Shown: positions 1 to 9,577, counted from the stretch's first letter. The stretch is 64,000 nt of DNA from Campylobacter sp. CN_NE2 (GCF_027797465.1 NZ_CP115608.1:186001-250000); one strand, 5' to 3'. Numbers and translations: made by a program. The notes: a model not told the origin generated them from the letters alone.

Positions 1-1
1 T

Positions 2-505
2 ATGGTTAAAATTTATAAAACTTCATCGAAAAACAGAGAAATTTTGCTTCATACGACAAAAGCGATTTCATTTGTCGCAGAACTTACAAATTTCAATGAA
101 ATTCCCTATCCTGCGACCTGTTCTTTTATGAGTGAGGGCGAAGTTTTAAAGATAGATTATGCAAAATTTAGATCTGAATTTATGAGCGAAGCAAGTATCT
201 GTTTTGGATTAATACAATCACTAACAGCCAAAATTAGGACACTAGATCAACTAATCGAACGCCAAATCGTGTTAAATGCAGACGAAAGAGTTGTGAATTT
301 TATTATGGAAAATTTTGAATTATTTAAAAATTCAAAACAATCACAAATCGCAAATCTTTTAAATTTAGCGCCCGAAACGCTATCTCGCATGATAAACAAA
401 TTCAAAAAAGCGGATTTTTGGTTTTTGATGATAATGGCAAAGTTGTCAAATTTGATGAAACAAAAGTGTGAATTTAGCCGTTTTATGCTAGACTTGCGCT
501 TATGA
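2..505 (+). CDS. Crp/Fnr-family transcriptional regulator (5' truncated by window; frame disturbed near C-terminus)
   Basis: This is the C-terminal part of a Crp/Fnr-type regulator whose start lies before the window; the first ATG seen is internal. The beginning matches the end of a cyclic-nucleotide-like sensor barrel (FVAELTNFNEIPYPATC). A long dimerisation helix follows, then a winged helix-turn-helix (SQIANLLNLAPETLSRMINK, about residues 115-134). After that helix the expected wing is not in this frame. Bases about 421-468 read VFDDNGKVVKFDETKV in the next frame, which is what the family's end normally looks like. The annotated frame returns near 470 and overlaps the next gene as ATGA. 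I infer two small compensating indels, or a single frameshift with a new stop at 469-471. The ligand and targets are unknown. Confidence 0.8.
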   Translation: MVKIYKTSSKNREILLHTTKAISFVAELTNFNEIPYPATCSFMSEGEVLKIDYAKFRSEFMSEASICFGLIQSLTAKIRTLDQLIERQIVLNADERVVNFIMENFELFKNSKQSQIANLLNLAPETLSRMINKFKKADFWFLMIMAKLSNLMKQKCEFSRFMLDLRL

Positions 506-1626
506 AAGTTTTATATTTGTTTCCTATTATCGCAACTACGCTGTTTTGGTTTTTGAATTATTATGTTTTTCGCTCGATAACGGCGCGTTTTAGCTCATAT
601 AAATTTGGTAAAAAAATCAAATTTTTTACGGCGATTTTTTGCCTAGCATTTTGGATTTTAGAGATGATTTATTTCATCTCTATCGGCACCAGAGCGATGT
701 TGCCAAGCGAATTTTTTTATAAAATTTGCGTTTATGCTATGGCTACTAGCTTTGGCGTGTTTTTGGTTTGTATGATTTATGATATTTTTGAAATCACACT
801 AAAAACGACCAAATTTAACGAAAATAGAAGAAAATTTTTAAAAATCGCCCTTGACATTTCATTTGTGATAATCGCCTTTACTTACCTTTTTAAGGGCTTT
901 TTTAACGCTTTTAGAATTCCAAAAATAAACGAAGTGGAAGTTAAAATCAAAAATTTGCAAGGTGAGTTAAATTTGGCAGTGGTTAGCGACATACATTTGG
1001 GCGAATTTTTAAAGCGAGATTTTTTGCAAGTCATTGTAGATCAAATAAACTCTGTCTCGCATGATGCCGTAGCCATCGTGGGCGATATGTTTGATATAAA
1101 AGCCGAAGAAATCGGCGATATGCTAGAACCCTTAAAGCAGATTTCAAAGCCGATTTTTTTCGTAACGGGAAATCACGAGTATTACCGCGGTGCAGAAAAT
1201 TTGATAAAACTTTTGCAAAATAACGGCGTGAGAGTTTTGCAAAATGAAAGCATAGAGCTTGGGGGCATAAATTTAATCGGAGTGCATGATAGAAGTGGCG
1301 AAAAATTCAACTTTTTAGCACCGAATTTAAAAAAAGCACTAATCGGCGCAAATCCGCAAAAACCAAAGATTTTATTAGCTCATCAGCCAAAATTTATTAA
1401 CGAAAATGTAAAAGATGAAGTTGATTTGTGCGTTTGCGGGCATACTCACGCAGGGCAAATTTTCCCGTTTTCGCTTTTAGTGATGATAGATCAAAAATAT
1501 CTGCACGGACTTTATAACGACGGCGTTAAGCAAATTTATGTTAGTAGCGGTGCGGGTTTTTGGGGGCCTCCGATGAGATTTTTAGCTCCAAATGAAATCG
1601 CACTTTTAAAATTAAGAAAGGCTTAA
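502..1626 (+). CDS. Membrane-anchored metallophosphoesterase (YkuE/YaeI-like)
   Basis: This is a calcineurin-like metallophosphoesterase tethered to the inner membrane. The N-terminal 140 residues contain four hydrophobic segments. The catalytic domain follows with the expected metal-ligand motifs in order: SDIH (162-165), GDMFD (about 195), GNHEYYRG (about 222) and GHTHAGQ (about 310). Relatives include YkuE/YaeI-type enzymes, some of which act on lipid-linked pyrophosphates such as UDP-diacylglucosamine, but this substrate cannot be read from sequence. It overlaps the preceding regulator as ATGA and is followed after one base by psd, so it probably sits in an envelope or phospholipid operon. 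No strong ribosome site precedes it, consistent with translational coupling. Confidence 0.88.
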   Translation: MKVLYLFPIIATTLFWFLNYYVFRSITARFSSYKFGKKIKFFTAIFCLAFWILEMIYFISIGTRAMLPSEFFYKICVYAMATSFGVFLVCMIYDIFEITLKTTKFNENRRKFLKIALDISFVIIAFTYLFKGFFNAFRIPKINEVEVKIKNLQGELNLAVVSDIHLGEFLKRDFLQVIVDQINSVSHDAVAIVGDMFDIKAEEIGDMLEPLKQISKPIFFVTGNHEYYRGAENLIKLLQNNGVRVLQNESIELGGINLIGVHDRSGEKFNFLAPNLKKALIGANPQKPKILLAHQPKFINENVKDEVDLCVCGHTHAGQIFPFSLLVMIDQKYLHGLYNDGVKQIYVSSGAGFWGPPMRFLAPNEIALLKLRKA

Positions 1627-1627
1627 A

Positions 1628-2434
1628 ATGGATAAATTTATATCACGGATTTTTGGCGTAATTGCAAATTTTGAATTTCCAAAATTTTTGCAAATTTTCA
1701 TAAATAAAAAATATGTTTCGCATTTTAATATTGATATGAGCGAATTTGCCGATATTAGCGAATTTAAAAGCCTTAATGCACTTTTTACAAGAAGGCTTTT
1801 AAAAGAGAGAAAATTTGATACTTCGGCTGAGAGTTTTATCAGCCCAAGCGACGGCGTGATTTTTGAAAACGGCGTAAGTAGCGATTTAAAGGCGATTTGC
1901 GTTAAGGGGCATTTTTATGATTTGGGCGAACTTTTGGACGAGAGTTTAAAAGAAAGCGAAAAAAATGCAAATTTGGCTTACGCAAATATCTATCTTAGCC
2001 CAAAAGACTACCACCACTATCACGCTCCGTGCGATATTTTTATCGAAGAAGCACTTTATATACCAGCCAAACTTTATAGTGTGGCAAAAAAATATCTTAT
2101 AAAAATTCCAAATCTTTATGCGTTAAATGAGCGAGTGATTTTGCGTTGTAAGATGCCAAACGGCGGGAAGCTGTGGCTTGTTTTTGTGGGGGCTTTAAAT
2201 GTCGGGAAAATGAAGTTTGAATTTGATGAAAAAATTCAGACAAATGCCAAAAATTTACAAAAAACGCTTTATAAATATGAAAATTTGCAGATTAAAAAAG
2301 GCGAAAGGCTCGGAAATTTCGAGCTTGGTTCGACGGTTGTGGTGGTTAGTGAGAGTGAATTTTTAGAGTTTAAACTACAAAGCAACGAAAATGTAAAATT
2401 TTCGCAAACCATAGCAAAACTTAAATTAAATTAA
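1628..2434 (+). CDS. psd: Phosphatidylserine decarboxylase proenzyme
   Basis: This enzyme converts phosphatidylserine to phosphatidylethanolamine at the inner membrane, the last step of PE synthesis. The 268-residue length is normal for the short epsilonproteobacterial form. The LGST self-cleavage motif is at 233-236; its serine becomes the pyruvoyl prosthetic group, splitting the chain into a large beta and a small alpha subunit. The conserved SPSDG (72-76) and YHHYHAP (128-134) segments that form the active site are present. The start is one base after the stop of the metallophosphoesterase gene, so the two are almost certainly co-transcribed. Confidence 0.95.
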   Translation: MDKFISRIFGVIANFEFPKFLQIFINKKYVSHFNIDMSEFADISEFKSLNALFTRRLLKERKFDTSAESFISPSDGVIFENGVSSDLKAICVKGHFYDLGELLDESLKESEKNANLAYANIYLSPKDYHHYHAPCDIFIEEALYIPAKLYSVAKKYLIKIPNLYALNERVILRCKMPNGGKLWLVFVGALNVGKMKFEFDEKIQTNAKNLQKTLYKYENLQIKKGERLGNFELGSTVVVVSESEFLEFKLQSNENVKFSQTIAKLKLN

Positions 2435-2457
2435 TATTAATTTTATAACTTTTTTAG

Positions 2458-2463
2458 TAAAAT
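2458..2463 (+). promoter_or_regulatory. Possible -10 box for the pseudopilin gene
   Basis: TAAAAT lies 28 nt before the ATG at 2492, in a T-rich stretch typical of epsilonproteobacterial sigma-70 promoters with no clear -35. A good AAGGA ribosome site follows at 2481-2485. This is weak evidence: the gap after psd is only 57 nt and the gene could also be read from upstream. Confidence 0.3.
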
Positions 2464-2491
2464 AGATAGACTTTAAATCAAAGGATTTAGT

Positions 2492-2938
2492 ATGAAAAAG
2501 TTTAGTTCAGCTTTTACGATGATTGAACTTGTGTTCGTTATCGTTGTTTTGGGTATTTTAGCAGGTATTGCAGTGCCTAAGTTAGCAGCTACTAGGGACG
2601 ATGCGACTATCGCTAAAATGAGAGGTGATGTCGCTGCTATAAGAAGTGGTCTTTCACTAAGAAGATCTGAAAATTTAATGCGAGGTAATACGGTTTGGCC
2701 TGATATAAACAATACTGTTGCTATGTTTGGTAATATTTTACAGCAACCGCTATATGCAGGAAACGATAGAAATGGTTGGCAAATCGACGGAGATGATAAT
2801 TTGAAATATAAAGCTTGTGTCGCAAGTAAATGCACAACTTTTACTTATTACAGAGTGGCAAGCGCTGATGGAAGACATCCTGCTGGCTCATTTGATTGTG
2901 ATCATAGTGATGCAGTTTGTAGACAATTAGCCGAATAA
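2492..2938 (+). CDS. Type II secretion / type IV pilus-like pseudopilin
   Basis: This is a small pseudopilin with a classic class III signal. A short charged leader (MKKFSSA) is followed by FTMIELVFVIVVLGILAGIAVPKL, with cleavage expected before F8 and the conserved Glu at +5 of the mature chain. The hydrophobic helix runs to about residue 30. A globular domain follows, with four cysteines in its C-terminal part (CVASKC, FDCDHSDAVC) that may form disulphides. In Campylobacter such proteins belong to the Cts system for natural transformation and secretion. No prepilin peptidase or secretion ATPase is nearby. It shares the helix and the AATRDDA motif with the pilin at 46888-47352. priA starts 3 nt after its stop. 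Confidence 0.88.
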   Translation: MKKFSSAFTMIELVFVIVVLGILAGIAVPKLAATRDDATIAKMRGDVAAIRSGLSLRRSENLMRGNTVWPDINNTVAMFGNILQQPLYAGNDRNGWQIDGDDNLKYKACVASKCTTFTYYRVASADGRHPAGSFDCDHSDAVCRQLAE

Positions 2939-2941
2939 TTT

Positions 2942-4804
2942 ATGCCATACTACAAAACAGCGGTTTTAGGAAGCAACCTAAGACCGCTTTTATATTTTAG
3001 CCAAAAAAAAATTCCAGATTTTAGCATTGTTAAAATTCCGCTTGGAAAACAAAGCGTTAAAAATGCCGTTGTTTTAGGCATTTGTGATGAGCCGACTTTT
3101 GAAAATGGTAAAAAATTTGAAATCAAAGAAATAATTGAAATCACAAATTTATATTTTACGCCGTATCAGGCGAATTTAGCCGAATTTATCGCATATTATT
3201 ATGTTTGCGAAATCGGCATGGTTTTTGATATTTTTACGCCGTGCGAAAAAATAGAGCAAAATTTGCAAATTTGCAAATTTGAAAATTTGCCAAATTTAAC
3301 CGACAAACAACAAAAAGCTTACGAATTCGCTAGCAATAACGAAACTTCGCTTATTTTTGGCGACACAGGAAGCGGAAAAAGCGAAATTTATATAAATTTA
3401 ATCGCAAAAACGCTGGAAGTTGGCAAACAATCTCTTTTTTTAATGCCCGAAATCGCCCTAACACCGCAAATGGAAAAACGCTTAAAAAGTTATTTTGGCG
3501 AAAATATCGCGCTTTGGCACTCAAAAATCGCTCCAAAAAAAAAGAGTGAAATTTTAGAAAAATTTACCAAAGGTGAAATTAAACTCGTCGCAGGGGCGCG
3601 TTCGGCGTTATTTTTACCTTTTACAAATTTAGGCTTAATCGTCGTCGATGAAGAACACGATGATAGCTATAAATCAGCTCAAAAACCCCGTTATAACGCA
3701 AGAGATTTAGCCATTTTTATCGGCAAAAAACTAGACATAAAGGTGGTTTTAGGAAGCGCGACGCCAAGCTTAACAACTTATGCCAAACAGCCAAATTTTC
3801 GCTTAAAAGGGACATTTTTTCAAAGCGAGAAAAAATTTATCTATGATATTTGCGAAACTTCGCTTTCTGATACGATACTTTCGCAAATTTCAAAAAGCCT
3901 AAATGCAAACCACCAAGCTATCGTGTTTTTGCCAACAAGGGCAAATTACAAATATATAATTTGTCAAAATTGCAAAACGATTCAAAAATGCCCATTTTGC
4001 GCTGTTGCGATGAGCTATCACGAAAAATCAAATTCGCTAAAATGCCATTATTGTGGATTTAGTAATTTTTATAAAATTCCTTGTGCTAAATGTGGCGGAA
4101 ACCTTATGGAAGCTCGTAAAATCGGCACTAGTGAAATCGTAAAACAGCTTGAAAATAAATTTCCAAACGCAAAAATAGCTAAATTTGATCGCGATGAAAT
4201 CACGACGCAAAAAAAGTTAGAAAATTTGCTTAAAGATTTCAATGACGCTAAAATCGACATACTAGTTGGCACTCAAATGCTTAGCAAGGGGCATGATTAT
4301 CACAATGTCGATTTAGCCGTTATTATGGGGATTGACGAGCAGTTAAGCTATGCAGATTTTAGAGCAAGAGAGAAAACTCTCGCCCTTGTCATGCAAGTTA
4401 GCGGTCGCGCCGGTCGTGCAGGGGTCGGCAGAGTGGTTTTGCAAACACAGCATTGCGAATTTTTTAAAGATTATATAGAAAATTATGATGAGTTTTTAAG
4501 CGATGAAAGCACTATGCGAGAGCCGTTATATCCGCCGTTTGCTAGACTTTTGCGAATTTTGATTTCGCATAAAAATGACGGCACGGCAAAAGATACAACA
4601 GAGAAAGCCGTGCAAATTTTAAAAACTGCACCAAATGTCGAAATTATCGGGCATGGCAAAGCAGGAATCGAATATATCGCTTCAAAATATCGTTATGAAA
4701 TTTTGCTTCGTTCAAATTCGCCAAAAGCACTCATAAATGCAGCAAATTTGGTGCGAGATTTGCCAAATTTAGAAATCGATATGGATCCTATAAATTTTAG
4801 TTAA
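2942..4804 (+). CDS. priA: Primosomal protein N' (replication restart helicase PriA)
   Basis: PriA is a superfamily 2 DNA helicase that recognises stalled forks and reloads DnaB. At 620 residues it is shorter than the E. coli protein (about 730), as usual in this group. In order there is an N-terminal fork-binding domain, Walker A GDTGSGKS (140-147), a DEEH box (about 236), and the zinc-binding insertion with paired cysteines (CQNC, CPFC, CHYC, CAKC between about 345 and 395). The C-terminal helicase motif [10 protein letters not shown] follows. It starts 3 nt after the pseudopilin stop with no obvious ribosome site, and its 3' end overlaps the opposing queC by 4 nt. Confidence 0.95.
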   Translation: MPYYKTAVLGSNLRPLLYFSQKKIPDFSIVKIPLGKQSVKNAVVLGICDEPTFENGKKFEIKEIIEITNLYFTPYQANLAEFIAYYYVCEIGMVFDIFTPCEKIEQNLQICKFENLPNLTDKQQKAYEFASNNETSLIFGDTGSGKSEIYINLIAKTLEVGKQSLFLMPEIALTPQMEKRLKSYFGENIALWHSKIAPKKKSEILEKFTKGEIKLVAGARSALFLPFTNLGLIVVDEEHDDSYKSAQKPRYNARDLAIFIGKKLDIKVVLGSATPSLTTYAKQPNFRLKGTFFQSEKKFIYDICETSLSDTILSQISKSLNANHQAIVFLPTRANYKYIICQNCKTIQKCPFCAVAMSYHEKSNSLKCHYCGFSNFYKIPCAKCGGNLMEARKIGTSEIVKQLENKFPNAKIAKFDRDEITTQKKLENLLKDFNDAKIDILVGTQMLSKGHDYHNVDLAVIMGIDEQLSYADFRAREKTLALVMQVSGRAGRAGVGRVVLQTQHCEFFKDYIENYDEFLSDESTMREPLYPPFARLLRILISHKNDGTAKDTTEKAVQILKTAPNVEIIGHGKAGIEYIASKYRYEILLRSNSPKALINAANLVRDLPNLEIDMDPINFS

Positions 4805-5466
4805 ATTTGATAAGGAATTTTATCTTTTAATCCAGCCATTTCAAAGCCACGAAGCCTTAAACGACAGCTGTCGCAACGCCCACAAGCCTTGTCTTCATTT
4901 TCGTAACAACTCCAAGTGTGTTCAAGTTTCACGCCCATTTGGGTGGCTTTTTGCACGATTTGCATTTTGCTTAAATGCACGAGCGGAGTTTTGATTTCCA
5001 CGCTAAAATCACTTTTAGTGCCTAAATTTAAGGCTTTTTGCATACTAGTTATAAAATTTTCCGAGCAGTCAGGGTAGCCGCTGCTATCTTCTTCGACCAC
5101 GCCGATAAATATGGCTTCACAGCCCCAAACTTCGGCTAGCGCAGTCGCAATGCTTAAAAAAATTCCGTTGCGAAATGGAACATAGGTGTTTGGAATTTCT
5201 TTTCCCAAACCACTTTTGCAAATTTGCAAATTCGTATCGGTCAGGGCGTTTCCACCGATACCGGCTATAAACGAAACATCTAAAATTTTGCGCTTTTTTA
5301 CGCCCAAATCATCACAAATTTGCTCAAAACACTGGCTTTCTTTTTTCATAGTTCGTTGATTGTAATCAAAATGCAGTGCGTAAATTTCATACCCTTGCGA
5401 TTTCGCTATATAGGCACTTGTGGCGCTATCCATACCGCCACTGATGATACATAAAGCTTTTTTCAA
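4801..5466 (-). CDS. queC: 7-cyano-7-deazaguanine synthase
   Basis: QueC converts 7-carboxy-7-deazaguanine to preQ0 using ammonia and ATP, a step in queuosine tRNA-modification synthesis. The ATP pyrophosphatase P-loop SGGMDS is at residues 9-14. The zinc-binding cysteines near the C-terminus ([20 protein letters not shown]) are complete, and the 221-residue length is normal. The start is TTG at 5466, preceded by AAGGAT at the right distance. It is transcribed divergently from ybeY and convergently with priA. No other queuosine genes are in the window. Confidence 0.95.
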   Translation of the reverse strand: MKKALCIISGGMDSATSAYIAKSQGYEIYALHFDYNQRTMKKESQCFEQICDDLGVKKRKILDVSFIAGIGGNALTDTNLQICKSGLGKEIPNTYVPFRNGIFLSIATALAEVWGCEAIFIGVVEEDSSGYPDCSENFITSMQKALNLGTKSDFSVEIKTPLVHLSKMQIVQKATQMGVKLEHTWSCYENEDKACGRCDSCRLRLRGFEMAGLKDKIPYQI

Positions 5467-5522
5467 ATTTAATCCTTTTTTTGGTAGAATTATACGAAAA
5501 ATTTGATATAAAGGGCTTAAAT

Positions 5523-5939
5523 TTGATACTTTGTGATGAAAAATATCCTGCTATTTTAGGCGAAATTTTGGCTGAGCTTAGCGATGACGCCGTCGAGCTT
5601 GTATTTGTGCGAAGTGAAGAGATGAGAGAAATCAACAAAAACGAGCGTGGCATTGACAAAACTACCGATGTGCTTAGTTTTCCGCTTGAAAATGTGCCGT
5701 TTGGCGGCAACATTAAGCTTATAGGCTCTGTTGTGATAAATTTGGATCTGGTAGAGCAAAAATCGTTAGAATTTTCACACTCAAATGACGATGAAATCGC
5801 GCTTTTATTTACGCACGGACTTTTGCATATTTTGGGCTTTGACCACGAAATCGATAACGGGCAAATGCGTGAAAAAGAGTGCGAAATAATTACTAAATTT
5901 AATTTGCCAAAAAGTCTAATCGTGCGAACGCTAGAATAA
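5523..5939 (+). CDS. ybeY: Endoribonuclease / rRNA maturation factor YbeY
   Basis: YbeY is a zinc-dependent single-strand endoribonuclease involved in 16S rRNA 3'-end maturation and ribosome quality control. The metal site [12 protein letters not shown] is complete (three histidines). [20 protein letters not shown] upstream is the other family signature. I chose TTG at 5523 because AAGGG (5511-5515) lies 7 nt upstream and the product MILCDEKYP begins like Campylobacter homologues. A longer reading from TTG 5481 adds 14 residues without support. The 7 upstream residues of the longer form overlap the promoter region shared with queC. The predicted length is 138 residues. Confidence 0.92.
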   Translation: MILCDEKYPAILGEILAELSDDAVELVFVRSEEMREINKNERGIDKTTDVLSFPLENVPFGGNIKLIGSVVINLDLVEQKSLEFSHSNDDEIALLFTHGLLHILGFDHEIDNGQMREKECEIITKFNLPKSLIVRTLE

Positions 5940-5949
5940 AGGATAAATT

Positions 5950-6393
5950 TTGAGTAGAAAAAGAAAAATTTTAAACATATTTTTGGCAATTTTCTTAGTT
6001 TTCATTTTTTTTATAGGATTTGATATTCGCCTTACAACTGGCTTGGATAGGCTTCTTGTGCATGCTGAATTATCGAAAGGCGATAGAGTTGCATATTTTT
6101 TAGAAGACGATTATGAATTTTCTAAAAAATTAAATTTAGAAGAAATTTCAGAAAATTTTTCTAGTAGCGAACAAATTTTATTTATCGGAACAAATGACGG
6201 CACGGGTGGGCTTTTAAAAGATATTTCATGTATATTTTCTACAAAAGAAAAACCAAATGGATGTTGGAATTTTTTCTTAAAAGAAAATGGAAAAATAAAA
6301 ATGATAAATTTCGATGAATATAAAAAATTATCAGATCAAAACATCACAGAAATTGTGATTAAAAGAAAATTTCGTAGATTTAAAGATTTTTAA
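5950..6393 (+). CDS. Unknown membrane-anchored small protein
   Basis: The function is not recognised. The 147-residue product has one N-terminal membrane helix (about 8-26, ILNIFLAIFLVFIFFIGFDI) after a basic start, so the rest probably faces the periplasm. The soluble part is acidic then basic, with two cysteines (DISC, NGCW), and ends KRKFRRFKDF. The start is TTG at 5950 after AAAGGAT. It follows ybeY by 10 nt and may be co-transcribed. The next 57 nt lead into a large palindromic element, and recG converges from the other side. Confidence 0.6.
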   Translation: MSRKRKILNIFLAIFLVFIFFIGFDIRLTTGLDRLLVHAELSKGDRVAYFLEDDYEFSKKLNLEEISENFSSSEQILFIGTNDGTGGLLKDISCIFSTKEKPNGCWNFFLKENGKIKMINFDEYKKLSDQNITEIVIKRKFRRFKDF

Positions 6394-6450
6394 TTTTTAA
6401 ATAAGCCAAACTAGGCACTTTCAACTTGAATTTGATATGCATATGCCGAC

Positions 6451-6536
6451 GATTTTTCGTGCTTACGAGTTTTTGCAAGTGAGTTAAGGCTAGTATGCCT
6501 AACGAACGAAGCAAAAACGAAGTATCACGGAAAAGC
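6451..6536. repeat. R1 palindromic element, copy a
   Basis: Two long arms (6451-6476 and 6511-6536) pair imperfectly over about 25 bp around a 34-nt core with an inner GTTAAGGC..GCCTAAC hairpin. The innermost arm ends are GTTTTTGC / GCAAAAAC, the same as in copy b at 15.3 kb. Read on the minus strand, the core (TTCGTTCGTTAGGC, then TAGCCTTAACTC) resembles the cores of copies b and c. The right arm touches the recG stop codon. A looser complementarity continues outward on both sides. It could serve as a terminator for recG and the converging gene. Confidence 0.6.
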
Positions 6537-8350
6537 TAGGCTGGGTTCAATTTAAATTTTACAACTCTCTCTTTTGCGAGCTCGGTTAAATTTTCTTCAT
6601 AATCATACCACACAAAACTCGCCCCATGCTGAATACTGCCTTCTAGCAAATCCCCGCCTTGGCGGTTTTTGAGATCGATTTCAGCGACTTTAAATCCATC
6701 AAGTGTCCCAGCAAATTTAAAAAGCCTTTCGGGCGGATTTTTTAGCTTCGTATAAAGATAGCAAAAGCCCGTCCCGCCGTTTCGCCCGACTCTTCCACGC
6801 AACTGATGAAGACTAGCCAAACCCAAACGCTCAGCCCCTACGATTAAAATCGTCGAAAGTCTAGGAAGCGAAATTCCTACTTCCACGACGGTTGTAGTCA
6901 GCAAAAGCTCTCCGTTATCGCGAAATTGCCTTAAAACTTCTTCTTTTTCCTTGTCTTTGCCGTGCGTTACAAAAACTCGCTTAAATCGCTCTTTCCAAAA
7001 CGGCTCGGCTTCTTCAAGGCTTTGATAGACGAGCTTTTCGCTTTCTTCAACAAGCGGATAAACGATGATAGCTTGATTTCCTTTTGAAATTTCGTTTTTT
7101 AAATGCGACATAAAGTCAGCAAAGCCCGAATTTTGCAGGATTTGCGTGTGAATTTCTTTCTTAAACGGCATTTGTTTTAAAAAACTAAATTTGACAAGTT
7201 CGGATTGGATCATACTAAGCGTTCGTGGTATCGGCGTGGCTGAAAACTGCAAGAAATGCGCCTTAAATTCGCCATCACTCGTCAAGCGGTTGATTTTTTC
7301 TCTTTGGTTTGAGCCAAACCTGTGTTGTTCATCGACCATGATGAGATTTGAGGGCTTTAAGTCTTGAAACAAAAGCGCGTGAGTGCCGATGACAAAGTCG
7401 TATTCATCAAAATTTATCTTTTTATCGCCACTTTTGACAAGCAAAACTCGCATCCCTTTTGGCAGAAGTCTAATGGCTTCTGCGTAAATTTGTTCGCACA
7501 AAATGGTCGTTGGCGCCATAAGATAGCTAATTTGCGGATAATTCATCAAAGCTGCTGCTAAAATGACAAGCGTTTTTCCGCTTCCGACATCGCCCATAAT
7601 CACGCGTCTAGCGGCAAATTCGCCTTCTAAATCCGAGCGAATATCATTTATCGCATTTAGTTGGTCGTTTGTGGGCGTAAAGGGCAGGGCATTTAGCCAC
7701 TGCGAAATGTCGCCGACAGGGAATTTCCTAGCTTTGAAATTTAGTTTTTTATGAGAAAGTTTTTCAATATAATTGTAAATTTCAATGAATTTTAGAATTT
7801 GCAAATTTGCTTCATTTTGCTCCAAATTTCTAATGATTTCAACACTTTTTGCCGAATTTTCGTGAATTTGCATTAAAAAATTCGCTTCGTTTTCATTTAG
7901 TCCGCTTTGCAAAAGTGCGTTAAAGCTCACATATTTTTCTATGAAATTTTGCACTACGCCGTCTTTTAAAAGGCTTTTGTAGTGTGGCGTGATACCGCCT
8001 GTTTTGGTGATGATTTTTGGATTTGAAAATTGCCAAAGCCCAAAAGCGTATGAACTTTTGCCGTGAATAAACATTTTTTTGCCACTTTTAAACGCCCCAA
8101 AATGCCACGCTTTGGCGTTAAAGATGACAATTTTGACATCGCATTCCCAAGTGTGGCAAAAAGCAGTAATAAACAAAATCGAGCCTTTTCGGTGATGAAA
8201 TCTGCACTCGATTTCTACGACATTTTCGCCAACGCTAGGCTCATCTTTTATGCTTAAATCATCAAAACTTTTTGGCACGAGCAAAGCAAGATCTAAAAGC
8301 GAGACAATCCCGCATTTGGCAAGTTCAGCTCTGTCTTTGCTCTCAAACAC
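6536..8350 (-). CDS. recG: ATP-dependent DNA helicase RecG
   Basis: RecG is a superfamily 2 helicase that reverses stalled forks and branch-migrates Holliday junctions. The 604-residue product has an N-terminal OB/wedge region, then Walker A GDVGSGKT (about 250) and a DEQHRFG box in place of DEAH, which is diagnostic of RecG. FSATPIPRT and the C-terminal QLRGRVGRNG motif complete the helicase core. It is short compared with E. coli RecG (about 690), as usual in Campylobacter. The start follows the M16 gene on the same strand by 9 nt, so they form an operon. Confidence 0.95.
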   Translation of the reverse strand: MFESKDRAELAKCGIVSLLDLALLVPKSFDDLSIKDEPSVGENVVEIECRFHHRKGSILFITAFCHTWECDVKIVIFNAKAWHFGAFKSGKKMFIHGKSSYAFGLWQFSNPKIITKTGGITPHYKSLLKDGVVQNFIEKYVSFNALLQSGLNENEANFLMQIHENSAKSVEIIRNLEQNEANLQILKFIEIYNYIEKLSHKKLNFKARKFPVGDISQWLNALPFTPTNDQLNAINDIRSDLEGEFAARRVIMGDVGSGKTLVILAAALMNYPQISYLMAPTTILCEQIYAEAIRLLPKGMRVLLVKSGDKKINFDEYDFVIGTHALLFQDLKPSNLIMVDEQHRFGSNQREKINRLTSDGEFKAHFLQFSATPIPRTLSMIQSELVKFSFLKQMPFKKEIHTQILQNSGFADFMSHLKNEISKGNQAIIVYPLVEESEKLVYQSLEEAEPFWKERFKRVFVTHGKDKEKEEVLRQFRDNGELLLTTTVVEVGISLPRLSTILIVGAERLGLASLHQLRGRVGRNGGTGFCYLYTKLKNPPERLFKFAGTLDGFKVAEIDLKNRQGGDLLEGSIQHGASFVWYDYEENLTELAKERVVKFKLNPA

Positions 8351-8359
8351 GATTTTTCC

Positions 8360-9577
8360 TTATTTTTTGCAAACCACGCAAAAACTAAGTTTGCAAATTT
8401 CATCGTGAGATTTTATAAATTTATTCAAATCATCTAAATTTAGGGCTTTTATACGCTCTAAATTCCGCTCAAATTCGCCAAATTCATAGCCCCTTAAATA
8501 CTCATCGACTAAAATACCAACCCTTTTAAACATAGTTTCTTTTTGCAAAACTGCACTTCCTAAAAGGAATTTTTTGGCTTGTTCTAGCTCGTCAGAATTT
8601 ACGCCAAATTTGACAAATTTAGCGATTTCATCACGCACAACGGCGATTGCTTCGTTTTTGCTTTCATTTTTGGTTTGCAAATAACCTGAAAATTTTCTAG
8701 CAAATAGGCTAAAATCGGCTCTTGCATAGGCTGAGTATGCCAAACCTCGCTTTACGCGAATTTCTTCTAAAAGCCTACTTCCAAAACCGCTACTTCCTAG
8801 CACGAAAAGTGCCGTTTTAGCGATAAATTCTTCATTTTTATCCACATAAAAAGGCGAACCAAAGTAAATATAGGCTTGTTCGCTATCTTCGTAAATTTCT
8901 TTACTTTCGCACTCGTCGTTTGCTTCGTAAAACGGTAGTTTATGTTTTTTTGAATTTGGCAAAATTTGCAAAACTTTTTTTATATCATCTTCGCTAAATT
9001 CGCTATCTCCACACAAAACAACGGCTAAATTTTCTAAACATAAATTTCCTAAAAAATCTCTTACATCATCAAGCGTGATTTTAGCGATACTTTCTTCATT
9101 TCCGTTTGAGTCATTACCCAGCAAAGTGCCTTTAAATAGCATTTTTTGCAAATTTATATTTGCTATGTAGTCAAATTCGGTTTTTAGCATTGCGATTTCA
9201 CCGAGCATTTCGGTTTTGATTTTTTCTAGCACGGATTGCGTTAAATTCGGCTCTTGTAGCAATTTAGTAAGCATTTCAAGGCTAAATTTAAAATGCTCTT
9301 TTAATGAGCTTAAATTTATGACAAATTTATCGTTTTCGCAGTAAGAAAAAATCGAACTTGCTTTTATATCAAGAAGTCTTGCAAATTCGCTACCGCCGAG
9401 CGTTTTTGTCCCTTCTTTTAGCAAATTTGAAGTTAGTTTGCCTAGACCTTCGATTTTTTCGCCAAGTGAGCCGACATTTTTAAAAATCAGCTTAAATTGC
9501 ACCACAGGAAGCGATTTGTCAAATTCATAAAGCACATCGATTTTTGTGTTTTTTACCGAAATTTCGTATTTTTCCAT
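8360..9577 (-). CDS. M16-family peptidase homologue lacking the HxxEH zinc site
   Basis: The 405-residue product has the M16 (insulinase/MPP) fold signature: an N-terminal half with LTSNLLKEGTKTLGGSEFARLLD and a C-terminal half with SRLLEEIRVKRGLAYSAYA, a well-conserved segment. The zinc motif HxxEH that should fall near residues 42-50 reads EGLGKLTSNLL, so both histidines and the glutamate are absent. By comparison with MPP-alpha-type subunits, it is probably a non-catalytic partner or scaffold. It lies between mqnC and recG on the same strand with about 10-nt gaps. The substrate and partner are unknown, and no active M16 gene is in the window. Confidence 0.82.
   Translation of the reverse strand: MEKYEISVKNTKIDVLYEFDKSLPVVQFKLIFKNVGSLGEKIEGLGKLTSNLLKEGTKTLGGSEFARLLDIKASSIFSYCENDKFVINLSSLKEHFKFSLEMLTKLLQEPNLTQSVLEKIKTEMLGEIAMLKTEFDYIANINLQKMLFKGTLLGNDSNGNEESIAKITLDDVRDFLGNLCLENLAVVLCGDSEFSEDDIKKVLQILPNSKKHKLPFYEANDECESKEIYEDSEQAYIYFGSPFYVDKNEEFIAKTALFVLGSSGFGSRLLEEIRVKRGLAYSAYARADFSLFARKFSGYLQTKNESKNEAIAVVRDEIAKFVKFGVNSDELEQAKKFLLGSAVLQKETMFKRVGILVDEYLRGYEFGEFERNLERIKALNLDDLNKFIKSHDEICKLSFCVVCKK

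Noticed and set aside
3255-3300. Apparent tandem repeat of GCAAATTTG in priA.
   Set aside because: It is coding sequence and reflects the genome-wide excess of AAATTT words rather than a distinct repeat element.
5481-5522. Longer YbeY reading from TTG 5481.
   Set aside because: No ribosome site, overlaps the divergent promoter region, and TTG 5523 has AAGGG at ideal spacing.
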